Assembly: GCA_013365365.1 (NCBI GenBank)
Contig: JABVXU010000646.1
Location: forward strand, 1 to 28,655
DNA length: 28,655 nucleotides
Direction: 5' to 3'
DNA from: Cruorifilaria tuberocauda
Taxonomy: Eukaryota; Nematoda; Chromadorea; Rhabditida; Onchocercidae
The position numbers and the translations under genes were made by a program. The first letter of the stretch is position 1. Each line of letters starts with the position of its first letter. This document shows, piece after piece, positions 1-10,032 of this stretch. A model generated the notes under the pieces. It saw only the letters and a list, made by a program, of their open reading frames with translations, was not told where the DNA came from and ran no database searches.

Positions 1-64
1 ACTACGAGTATTTCAAAGCCGAAAAAAGGATTTTCTAAAGTCAAAATACATCAATTTTCATTAC
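1..64 (-). other. bpl-1: Part of an HLCS intron
   Basis: This piece follows the GTAATG donor of exon 65-228. It holds no continuation of the catalytic domain, and the one readable acceptor (minus-strand CTTTAG at 35-40) leads quickly to an in-frame stop. It is therefore read as intron running off the window. Confidence 0.75.
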
Positions 65-1466
65 CTCCAGTTCCTTCCGAAGTGAGCAAATGCCACTGAC
101 AATTGCTACACAGAAAATATGTTGAATGATGCCAACATTATCACTAAGAGATGATCCGAGCGGCAACATGTAATTAAATGTAAACATGGCGCATCCGATT
201 GGACTAAGCCATTGATTTCCTGATCGACCTGAGAATAGCACCATGATCGTTGTAACTTAAAGCTGCGCCTGCACAGTCAAATATATGAAATTGAAAATTT
301 TCAAACATTGTGATTCAAACCTCAAACGATAGATAAAGTTTACGGAGTTATCTATTCTTTTACCATACTGCTAAGATAATCAACACCATTTAGGAATTTT
401 ATTTCTTATCGAAATGATCCGATCAGAGTTTCATTTTTCCCCGAACTTAACTTACCCTTTCCTCTGATTTGTTGTCGTGCGACGATTACAACTGGTTCTT
501 CTGGCATCGCAAATGCCACACTAAAAATCTAGAATAATAATGAAGAAAAAATATCACCTATTTGCAGAACGTATTATAAGTAATGAGTTTCAAATTTTGT
601 CTCATTTTGCATTTAATGGTTTCTTATGAAGTTTGTACTCACTGTGTAAATATCTTAAAAATTAAACTTTACAATGAATATACAAACAGAAAATTCACGA
701 CACCGAGCTCAAATTAAAAATTCTGGAAGAAAGGAATATACGAAATCAAACAACGTAAAAATCAAATTTACTGCATTGTTTAATCAGTAATTAATTTAGT
801 AAGGAATAATCTGGCAATTAACTATAGATGATGTAAGCACTTTTAAACATATGTCAATACTAATGTATCGTACGTTTCAGCCAAAGATTACATTGCATTG
901 ACTTAAAATCAAATAACTTAATCACTTAATCCAATAATTTCGGAAAAGAACGAAATGCAAATTTAATCCCCTATCCGGATGTTTGTTAGTTGGAAAGAAT
1001 CCACCATGCAGAAAAAGAAATAAATTTTAGATATATAATTAAGTCAATAACTTTTGAAATTAAAAGGACAATAATTTTCAGTTAACTCAAAAAGTGGATA
1101 ATTTGGCGCACCTTTTCCCAATTTCCATTGTCGTATCGCATACTGGAATGTAAAGTAAAGCCTTGCCAAGTCTCAGAGTTTTAAGTCTCCTACAAATTCA
1201 CCGTGCAATTTAAGCAGTACAATTTTTCATCAAAAAAACACAAATCTTAAAAAATTTAAACTCAATAATCCGAAAAAAGAAAAAGGTAGAAAACTGAAAG
1301 ATTACTTAAAATAAATTTCATCATCAAAATCAGGCAAATGTTCCAGCCGAGTTCGGACTTCAATAGGAAGTAATTCGCTTGAAACCTCTGATAATGATCC
1401 ATGCTTGCTAATCTGCTTCAGCAACAATTTTGGCATACTGCCGAACGGTTCATTGAAATGCATACC
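65..1466 (-). other. bpl-1: HLCS catalytic-domain exons (BirA/LplA fold, N-terminal part)
   Basis: Four exons (1306-1466, 1112-1189, 456-520, 65-228) join in phase. They read DEIYFKRLKTLRLGKALLYI, then PVCDTTMEIGKS, then VVIVARQQIRGKG, then GRSGNQWLSPIGCAMFTFNY and the helix HIFCVAIVSGI. The TT(M) segment, the RGKGRSGN glycine-rich biotinyl-adenylate loop and the WLSP strand are hallmarks of eukaryotic biotin-protein ligases. The last exon ends at the codon pair CTG GAG, followed by a GTAATG donor. In the remaining 64 bases I see no continuation of the domain, so the next exon lies outside the window. Confidence 0.95.
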
Positions 1467-4400
1467 CTGCAATGGACGAAGAAGATTTGCTTTCAGTTTT
1501 CTTTGACTGAATTTTTAGAATTAGGCCACCAAACTAGTCAACTACTCAATTAATATTTCGGAAAAAAATAGTACGATGCGAAATCTGTAAAATAATTAAA
1601 CAATAACACCATAAAAAAATAAAATCAACTAATTAATTGCTTAGTCATTTTTTCACAACAAATATTTCCTAACTAAATCTTTTCCAAAAACTTACACAAC
1701 TTCCTAGTTATGTTAGATTAAGAAATTTTAGAACAGAAGATAACTTACCTTCATATCCCACGGCATTCTATCATATTCACAAATAAAATATCCTTGTGTG
1801 AGGGATGGTATCGTTGAATTTGTAGTGATTTTTATGGAAAGACGAGAAAGAGCATCAGCAATCAAGGTAGAACCGGACTGAAGTAATTGTTCGCTTGTCG
1901 CATCGCTAAACAGAGCGCTCGCATGTTGAGCTGCATTTTCCATGTATAATAAAAATGGACTGTCTAAAACTGAGTAAAGAGAAATTTTAAACAATAAAAC
2001 AAATAGCGGTAACAAATTCTGTATACTGCAAAGCAAACAAGAACGCGATCAGATTAAAGAAGAAGTCCCTATTGACTCAAACTCGGTAATGATGAAAGGA
2101 AACGAATAACTTTGCGTAAAAGAAACAGACCTGCGGTTTTATTCAGCACAACGGAATATTTGCAATCACCGAAAAGATCTTTTGCATGAAAAGTCCGGTT
2201 TATCTGTAAAACTCTCGATATTCATATTTTGATATTATAAGCATAGTAAAAAGGTAATTTTTCAGCTTGTTGAACTATGGTGCTTAATATTATATCTCGA
2301 GAAAAATTTGCATTATATTTCAGCATTATTTTTTAATGCTTTGAAACTTATTGTTTATTTTATAAAAACAGAACCTATCGTGAAAAAATTCTTCTAAATT
2401 AAAGATTTTATAAAAATTATATTATAGAAATCTTTTAAGGAGAAAACTGTCAATTTAATGATTATAATTATGTTTGCGAAACAGAACTATCTATAAGTGA
2501 GTTTGTAATCAAGTTGAAATCTTAAAATTATCAAAAAACCTAAACACTAGACTTCCTGCTTGTTTCGGATATCGTAAATATTATTTAATTTTATTTTTGG
2601 TACTATAATTAGCTATAAATGCGCATCTTTATTTTTAATTAAGTTCTCTCTCTTATTATTCATTTCCATTCATTGTTCAATTCTTTCGGATTATATCTTC
2701 ATTAACAGAATTTCCTTTCTAAAACGCTAATAAATCCTTGTCTAAATGGGAACCAGTTCGCGAATATTCACAGAATAATAACATGCTATAAAAGTTGACT
2801 GTTTACGGCAATATCTTGTGGGAAGAGTGGTCTAAGACCAGCATAGTCAGTGTGAGCATGACACTATTAGTTTAATATTGAGAAATTGATGAGATGAACA
2901 AAGCTAAACATCTTCAACCACCAATGGTCAAGAGAAGAGATTTAACTTATTCGAAGCCTAATTACAGATTGAAGACTTCGAAAACCGAACAAACCGAACT
3001 ACGAAGATTTGCTTTATACAAGAAACTCATTTAGCAGGCCTAATTTCACTTTACAAAGATACGCCAATATCAAGTCATACTGAATTTATATACATATATG
3101 CACCCTTTTAAATTTATTTAAATATTTAAATAGAATACATTTATTTATTATATATTTTTTAAATAGAATACATTTATTAAAATTCAAATAGATTTATTTA
3201 AATAAAATACAAGCTCTTCGCTAAAAGTAATGATATTTTTCAAAACAATATTTGGAGATAGCATTACTTCTATCCTCAATTGAGAGCTACGTTTACGACC
3301 TAGGAATATTATTTAAAAATAATTCATAGAAAGCATAAGTTGCGTCCAGAATTCATACCTTTTTCTCCTTATATAAAGTTTTCAATGTTTTTTTTAAAAA
3401 GTGTTCAAAGTCTTTTCCAAGTTTATTCGACTGTCGTTCACCAAATGCCATCTTCAGTAATTTGGCAGTTTTTTTGGAATTGTCGCAAGCTGATAAACTT
3501 GCCAAAAGCTTATTTTGACAGAGGAAGAGAATTTTGCCCGACTGAAAATAGACCGTTATTTCGTCGTTCGTTTTCTCAAAAAATATCAACGAACGGAAAA
3601 ATAATGTAGTAATCCTAATAATACAAAATTCTTAAGCATGAAAAACAATAATTGTTTTTAAATAAACAATAATAACAATAGTTCCTTTCTTCCAATTTCT
3701 AGCCCAGTATAATAATAATAATAACCTCTCCACTTTCCTTGCAACGAGGTACCAATCGACTTTTGAAATTCCGATAAAAATTTGAAATACTCAAAAAATC
3801 CTACATTATTGAAGTACTGCTGCAGTCGAATCCAACATTTATCATCGAGATGCGATGTATCAGCTATGATCAAGCACACTGTACTTTGTCCAATCCATGG
3901 ATGTTTGCAGAAAGCTTTATAAGATAGATGGCAAATAGTATGAGTATCAGATGGGATTATCGTACGGAGAGTTTCCAAGATACGATTGTACAAATCATCA
4001 TTATTACCAGTAAATACCAAAATCTGAAGCAGAAGGAAGAGTGAATAAACTTTTTAATTATGTTTATAGAACTATGCTATGTTCATAAAGATTTCATACT
4101 CGAAATAAGATTTTCCACATGAAAATTTGGATGAAAATTCTCAATTATTAAATAAGTGGACGTTGATTGATGCCGGTGTTCGAATATTGCGTGAATCTTT
4201 CTTCTTCTAGCTATATATGAGGGAATAAAATTAACAGAATTGAATGATTTCAAGGCTAAATATAGTATATTCTTCGAGCCATTATATAATTTGGGATTCA
4301 AAAATCCACCAAATTTCTAATTAAAATAGCATTCATATTTAAAAATTCACCATTAAAGGCTTCGCAACGATTTTTCCACCATCCGTCGTGCTGTGCGAAT

Positions 4401-7400
4401 TAGATTCACCAAATTTTCGAAACATTTCTTTACCCAGCAACTTTGGCTGCTCCTTTGTACTTCGGAATAACAGTGGTGATGAAATCAACGTTGTAGAAGT
4501 GGGAAAGGTACTATAATAATCTGAAAGTAAGCAAATCTGTTTGGAAATATTATACGATAAAGAAGTACACCAAGTTTCAGTAAGCCACAATTAAGCATGG
4601 ATTAAGTGTTGCAAATCACATTAAATTGTCTGAAAATCAATTTAACCTTAACTGAAAAAGTAATGTTGGCAAGTCAAAATAAATCTACAAAGAGTAATGA
4701 AATTAATAAAATAGAAATATATCTCAACCCAAATTCTCTGCTGCAATCTTAAACCTTGGGATATAAGAAACGAGACTTTTAACCTTAATCCAAATCATCA
4801 GGTTGGAGTTCCATTTTTTTGTTCGCTTCGGAAATTTCTTTTTATATTAAAAAAAGCAAAGAATAGTAACTTCGAGATTGATAATATTTATTATCATAGC
4901 AAAATCATAATAACAAGAACTCTCTCCTCATCCTTGTCTCTATCACCAAAGTTCATAAATCATTTTATCCGATATTGACAAAATTGTCTGTCTCCAAAAA
5001 CCATAATTTTCAGTTCATCAATAGCCATATCGTCAAATTTGGTAATCGTATATTATATAGGACTATTATAAGAGCGACAATTTTGTTAACATGGAATAAA
5101 TGACAAAATTTTGAGCTTTCTATTGATAAAAAATTCATCAAAAACAGCCATTCTGCACGAAAAGCAAAATGCACAGAGCGGCAATTTCCAATGATGGCAT
5201 TTTTACTTACCTACTGCTGATAATATTTTACTCGTATCCTGAAATTTAAATTACGTCAAATACATACAAAAAATAATATTAGATGAGAACGATCTACATA
5301 TTTTTCATAAAGGAAATATACAAAATTCATTGTAGGCATTTCCTAGTTCCAATCCTGTGAATTTCAATTTAAATTGATTCAAATAAATTCAAAAACAAAA
5401 GACCTTCGTGATTGGATTTGATAATTGTGGTTCTTTTTTTTCGGAAATCGCTGAATTTGTAATTCCTCTTGAAAGTCGGTTTTGTTGAATATAGCCTACA
5501 AGTCTCGAATTTGATGTACTCTGACCGTTAAAATTCTCAGCAACTGTCTTTTGATTTGACCAAGTTGAAATCTGGCCTGTCGCCAGTTGAACTTTATTTA
5601 AGCAACCACTGACTTGACCTGAAGTAATGCGATCCTCGCTCGATTGGAGTTGAATTTCATCCATTTCATCCTGAATCAAATAGTGCTCGATCGAAGAATG
5701 GGTCATGTCATTTGGAATCTGATAAGCAAACCTGTTTTTTAATATCATCTCTGCTGTCCTTCACAAATTTCACTGATATATTAATGTCACCACTGTGTAC
5801 TGAATCTATGAAAAATTGATTATTGATCTCTTTAGGGGTGATTTCTGTCGAGCTTCCAAAGAGCATATTGTTTGCGCAAAAATCCATTTTTCTCAATTCA
5901 CTTTTTTGATCGCTTAATGAATTTATAGATGAATGCAAGATATGTTTTTCCACACGAGAATATCTTGTTTTCCGATCAAACTGTTGACTTCTCAAATGAC
6001 TGAAAACTAACGGTTATTTTAATGAATTTATATTGAAATTCAGTATCAATACTCCCAAAATTTGGTCTCTAAAATATCAAAAACATCAAAACATCAAAAA
6101 TCTTCAAAATTATACGAAATTGGACACACATGCATACACACACACACACACACACACACACTTACAATGTGATATTTGTTTTAAATGATGTCATTTGGTG
6201 AAAAAAAAGTACATCATTTCCATTTAACAAATGATAAAAGAGGAAAGCAAAAAAACATAAAAAGCTTAAAATAGCTTAAAAATCTTGCACGTATTGAAAA
6301 CAAACCAAATTTATGGTGAGCTAGAATTTTCTAAAAATTTTCAATTTTTATAAACCGGAAATTTCTCAAAATAAAAGCAAGAATTTTTCAATCTTTGAAA
6401 CGTTTTACGAATATTCAACAAAAAATGGAACGAAAAAGAAAAGTATAAAAAGATAAAATAGGCAAGAACAATGACATAGGATCAATTTAATCCAGTTCTT
6501 CTTTATATGACCTCAGTACAATGAGAGAGTCATTATCATCTATCCATCGTCATAAAACCAATATCAGGATTCTATCCCTTTACTGTTAACATAATGTGCT
6601 TCCGTAGAAAAATAACCTCAAAAAGTCGATAAAAAATATAATTTATCTAGAAGGAAAAAATGTGCAGAAAGAGCAAATTTTTTGGTCGATTCTAGATATA
6701 TCCACACGTAGATAGCATATAAATGATTAAACTCTGCAATAATATATAGAGACACTTGTAAAATGTTATTTTCCATTTTCAATCTCCCCAATTTAGGGAG
6801 ATTCTCTCTCTTACACACAAGTTTCCATATAATCCACACAACAAATGAAAGCTTTTGCCAAATCAAACTTAAACAATTACCTTGACAAACATTTATTCAT
6901 TTTATTTTGTTCCCTGAGATATCTGATATAAAATGGAGCAACTTCACTGAGTACTGTCTGGGTTCGCTCGAGAGATACAGAACATGTTCTTGATCGAGAT
7001 GAATTGGATTTTGTAACATATTTTAAGCAGTCGTTGTTCGGAACAGCAACTGATTGTCTTAAAATTAATACATTAAAAAGTAAATAGAGTTATTTATTCC
7101 AGTGTTAGTTTTTTATGCTGAATTTGCAAAATATACGTTTTAAATAACTAGTAAGAAATAAACAGACTAATTAATTATGATTAAGTAAACAAAAACTACG
7201 CAAATGAATGATGACGGAATAAATATATATTCAAATATTAATATGTTCAAACTATTTGTAACTGTAAAAGAATATTGAAAATTTTCGCAACCAAAAGGCT
7301 TATTGTTCTAGTTTGTTGATAGAATAAGAAGACCAGTTAGTGAATCACTGAATCTGAATAATGTAAAAATCTTATTATTTCTTTACTGGCCGGAGAACAT

Positions 7401-10015
7401 GTATGAAACATATCATAGATGATATTTCTCATAAAAATATGAAAAAGCATACTGAAAAGATGGTACAGGAAAATCCAATCCACGATTGTAATGTAATACT
7501 GAATCATTGTTATGAAACAGTGATAAAGCTGAGGAACTATAAAAATTCCGGCAATCATCTTTATCCAAAATACAGCTATGTTCTCGTTCATAGAGTGATT
7601 CCAGTAATGAAAGTGGTTCCGGCGAGATACTGCTGCGTGGTGAATTTATTCCCCATTCATCTCCAAAAATTGATCATTATGTCCAAAATTCATTTTCATT
7701 TTATTGTATATTCATTTAATTCCTTTTCTTTTTTTATAATTTATGATTGCGAAATTTGAATTTACGCCATGAACACGACTATTTCATCACGACACCTTGT
7801 GTCAGTTTCCAGATGAAAAAAGAAAATATCAAAGTCTTACTATATATTGATAATGAAACTTACAACTACGAGCAGGTGATATACTTCTTTGAAAACTGTT
7901 GCTATCATTCAGTTGAAGGAAAAAATTATCTGGTAATGTTATCACTGAAATAGTTTTTTTCTATATCAAAATATTAACTACTTTCTTAAATGACAAATTT
8001 TTAAAAATGACCGTTGGAAGACTTCCATAATTCTCAATATTTTCGTGAAAAAAACTATTCACCTATATAATTACATGTATAAAACATAACTACTGGAAAT
8101 TGCAATTACCGCAAAAATTACAATTCCATTTACCATTTTTTACAGTAAACCTCAAATCGCCATTTCGAATGAGCAAATAACGAATAAAATTAGTAAAAAA
8201 AAAACCTAATTTTCCCAACCTTTCATCATTTTAACTACTGCTTTGCCACCAATATCAAATAATGCATTCTGTGACCATGCAAAAGCAATATCATAAAAAT
8301 CATATAATGTACATTCATAAAGGATTTCCCACGGACGCCCTCGTCGATGAGCGATTTTATTGCATAAATTACTAACCTGATATAAAAGCATATATAAAAA
8401 GAAAAAATAAGGAAACTAAAATTTTTTAATTTGATTTTAAATAAAATATCACAAATCTTTTCCTTCTTTTCACTTTGTTTCTTTATCACTTTTATTCAAA
8501 TAACACTACTGTCCCACACTCAATTTGGTTTTCCCGCATTATTCCAACAGCATATGAAACAAAATATATTAACCGGTAAACTTACCAAAAGTGACGACAA
8601 ACTGGAAGAGAAAACGGTATCACTGCTTGTGTTTGACTTTTCACCAACGATATTTAATGAATCAGTAATACCAATAGCATTCGACGTTTCATTATATTCG
8701 TCGGATTTCTTATCCAAAAAAGCAATAAAATGAACACGTGGAATAGAACCATGGAATGGTGGCATGAATATATTCCAGTCCACAATATCCAACTGTGTCT
8801 AAAAGGTAAAACAAAAGTAAAAAATTAGAGACAAACCTTGAAATTTAAAAATAAAATTCAAAGCTTTTTTATTCATTTCCGAAAACGAATATAAAAGTTT
8901 TCGAATTTTGAGGCAGGTTTTACTGTCTATCAAATTTACTTCAGCTATAAGTAAATTACAGCTGGATAATGTTAAAAGCATAATATCTGGAAGAAATGAA
9001 AAACATTTCCGTAACTCAACTACTCAAGATTAGGGACCATAAAATACGAGGTTCACTCATACCACTATTAAAAATTACATACGAAATGATTAGGCAATTT
9101 TTCTCAACAATCTTGGCAATAAAATATTTCCACTTAAAGTTTGACTTTACTTCAATCCGAATTCTATTAGAACTTTTATAGCCTAAATCTCTATGTCCTT
9201 TTCCTGAGAAAATCATTTATAGTTTCCTTTGTAAGAAAAAACTCTTCAAAAATTACTTACAGTATCTAACTGAACAACGAATTCCATTTCCTCGGTACGA
9301 TAAATTGATCTTGTGACAAATTCACTGGGAAGGCATGGTTCACTGCTGGCCTTTCTTAATGTGTCCGAAGTTAAACTTTCATAACTAAAATACCGAATAA
9401 ATTAACTAAGTTCAGAGCACAATGATTTTAATTGAAATACAACATTAGCATATTAGAGCTGCAAGTAATTTTGCTTCTTCGAAACTTTATAACTGATTTA
9501 GGGCAGCTTTCGACGGCCTGTGGAATTGAAGGAATAATTAAGCAAATAAGTGTGCGAAAAATCAAAAAAAAAAGTGATTGCGAAAGTCGTCTAAGTAAAT
9601 AGGTTTGCTAACATATCAATAAAAATAATATAAATAAACATATAAATAAAACCAAATAACATATAAGAAGAAAAAATAAATGACAATATGAGTCATAAAA
9701 ACAAATATTCAAAGTTGCTTAACGAACTGACAATTAAATAAATCAGTAACGATAAAAATATGCATTTAAACTAATTGAAAGGTACAGAATTAGGTATGAA
9801 GTAAACTTAACTTTATAATACTTGCAAAATAAAGAAAAAGATACTCACCCTTTTTTATTCTTTGAAAAGCAAGAAAAATAAGGAATCTTTCTACATAGAA
9901 GCACTGAGTTATGTGAAAGATTCCAAACGAAATATTCCGATAATATTGACACCAGTCGTTGACGCCGTGCAAACTGCACTGCAGATAACACAAGTGACCA
10001 TACGAAAAATATCAT
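65..10015 (-). CDS. bpl-1: Holocarboxylase synthetase / biotin-protein ligase, 3' end off the window
   Basis: The enzyme uses ATP to make biotinyl-AMP and attaches biotin to a lysine of acetyl-CoA, propionyl-CoA, pyruvate and methylcrotonyl-CoA carboxylases. Exons from 5' to 3', all in consistent phase: 9849-10015, 9261-9384, 8586-8798, 8220-8376, 7453-7660, 6881-7057, 5774-5999, 5404-5718, 5211-5238, 4351-4520, 4119-4316, 3805-4023, 3359-3541, 2131-2203, 1749-1969, 1306-1466, 1112-1189, 456-520, 65-228. They give 1049 codons. The order is a long Ser-rich N-terminal region (1-661), a BPL_N-like domain (about 662-755), a linker, then the start of the BirA/LplA-type catalytic domain (about 960-1049). 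The motif ARQQIRGKGRSGNQWLSP is the family's biotinyl-AMP loop. The KWPND segment and the C-terminal domain are missing because the gene runs off the left edge. The donor of exon 5774-5999 is uncertain (5801 also fits the phase). The protein is longer than human HLCS (726 residues), mostly at the N-terminus. Confidence 0.93.
2204..3358 (-). other. Longest HLCS intron, no gene seen
   Basis: This 1155-nt intron separates exon 3359-3541 (phase 0 end) from exon 2131-2203 (phase 0 start). It is very AT-rich and I find no coding stretch in it on either strand. It contains the short AT-rich direct repeat described separately. Confidence 0.7.
3125..3178. repeat. Short AT-rich direct repeat
   Basis: The 21-base string TTTAAATAGAATACATTTATT-like occurs at 3125-3145 and again at 3158-3178, offset by 33 bases. 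Related TTTATTTAAATA fragments flank it. It lies in an HLCS intron and looks like slippage or local duplication. Confidence 0.7.
3359..4023 (-). other. bpl-1: HLCS BPL_N-like domain exons
   Basis: Exons 3805-4023 and 3359-3541 join in phase 0. The first begins with the strand ILVFTGNNDD, continues DTHTICHLSYKAFCKHPWIG and CLIIADTSHLDDKCWIRLQQ, and the second follows directly with SGKILFLCQNKLLASLSA. This matches the amidotransferase-like N-terminal domain of metazoan HLCS, where the human protein has the equivalent strand, PW.DNCLLLVIA and GGKVLGLSSS blocks. The domain is thought to help recognise the acceptor protein rather than perform catalysis. The second exon begins at an excellent TTTTCAG acceptor at 3542-3543. 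The longer open frame reaching 3589 is intron read-through. Confidence 0.88.
6000..6880 (-). other. HLCS intron, 881 nt
   Basis: This intron joins phase 2 (AG) of exon 6881-7057 to the single base opening exon 5774-5999, giving AGT Ser. It holds the (AC)13 tract. An 82-codon open frame on the minus strand at 6618-6866 is hydrophobic and AT-driven, and no splice phase connects it to the gene. Confidence 0.7.
6136..6161. repeat. (AC)13 microsatellite
   Basis: Thirteen perfect AC dinucleotides lie in the 881-nt HLCS intron 6000-6880. This is a simple sequence repeat, probably polymorphic between isolates. Confidence 0.97.
9849..10015 (-). other. bpl-1: HLCS first exon with hydrophobic N-terminus
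   Basis: The ATG at 10015 opens MIFFVWSLVLSAVQFARRQR, a hydrophobic run of about 15 residues followed by Arg residues. The exon ends GG before a GTGAGT donor at 9847-9848 and joins the next exon with one base to complete Gly. The start was chosen because it is the first ATG after a TTTTAG acceptor 7 nt upstream. The hydrophobic run could be a signal anchor or part of a mitochondrial leader. A downstream start giving a cytosolic form is also possible. Confidence 0.72.
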
Positions 10016-10032
10016 CAGTATCCTAAAACTTG
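10016..10032 (-). promoter_or_regulatory. Probable trans-splice acceptor of the HLCS mRNA
   Basis: On the minus strand CAAGTTTTAG lies directly before GATACTG and the ATG at 10015. With no upstream exon in evidence, an acceptor 7 nt before the start codon is the usual sign of spliced-leader addition in nematodes. An unseen upstream 5' UTR exon would look the same. Confidence 0.5.

Larger units (their letters stand above)
5211..9384 (-). other. bpl-1: HLCS long N-terminal region, Ser-rich, little recognisable
   Basis: Exons 9261-9384, 8586-8798, 8220-8376, 7453-7660, 6881-7057, 5774-5999, 5404-5718 and 5211-5238 encode about residues 56-538. The stretch around residues 170-220 (RPWEILYECTLYDFYDIAFA, then GGKAVVKMMK) looks folded. 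Much of the rest is rich in Ser, Asn and charged residues and looks like a flexible linker. The coding call rests on eight consecutive splice phases that all agree and on long stop-free frames. I do not recognise a known domain here. Vertebrate HLCS also has a poorly conserved N-terminal extension, but a shorter one. Confidence 0.8.

Noticed and set aside
41..244. Open frame with an ATG at 244 on the minus strand
   Set aside because: The HLCS exon starts at 228 behind a perfect ATTCTCAG acceptor. The ATG at 244 lies in the intron, and the frame past 65 is intron read-through.
3658..3804. Extension of HLCS exon 3805-4023 through a Tyr-rich tail
   Set aside because: It reads through a GTAGGA donor into intron. 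Joining 3805 to 3541 restores the conserved NN-SGKILFLCQNK segment.
5708..5995. Separate gene on the minus strand
   Set aside because: It is an HLCS exon (5774-5999), joined in phase to exon 6881-7057 upstream and 5404-5718 downstream.
6136..6161. AC tract as a regulatory or CRISPR-like repeat
   Set aside because: It is a plain dinucleotide microsatellite without spacers, inside an intron.
6618..6866. 82-codon hydrophobic frame, minus strand
   Set aside because: It lies inside an HLCS intron, has AT-driven composition, and no splice phase fits it to the gene.
7403..7759. 118-codon plus-strand frame
   Set aside because: It is the antisense shadow of HLCS exon 7453-7660.
8431..8733. 100-codon plus-strand frame
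   Set aside because: It is antisense to HLCS exon 8586-8798 and adjoining intron.
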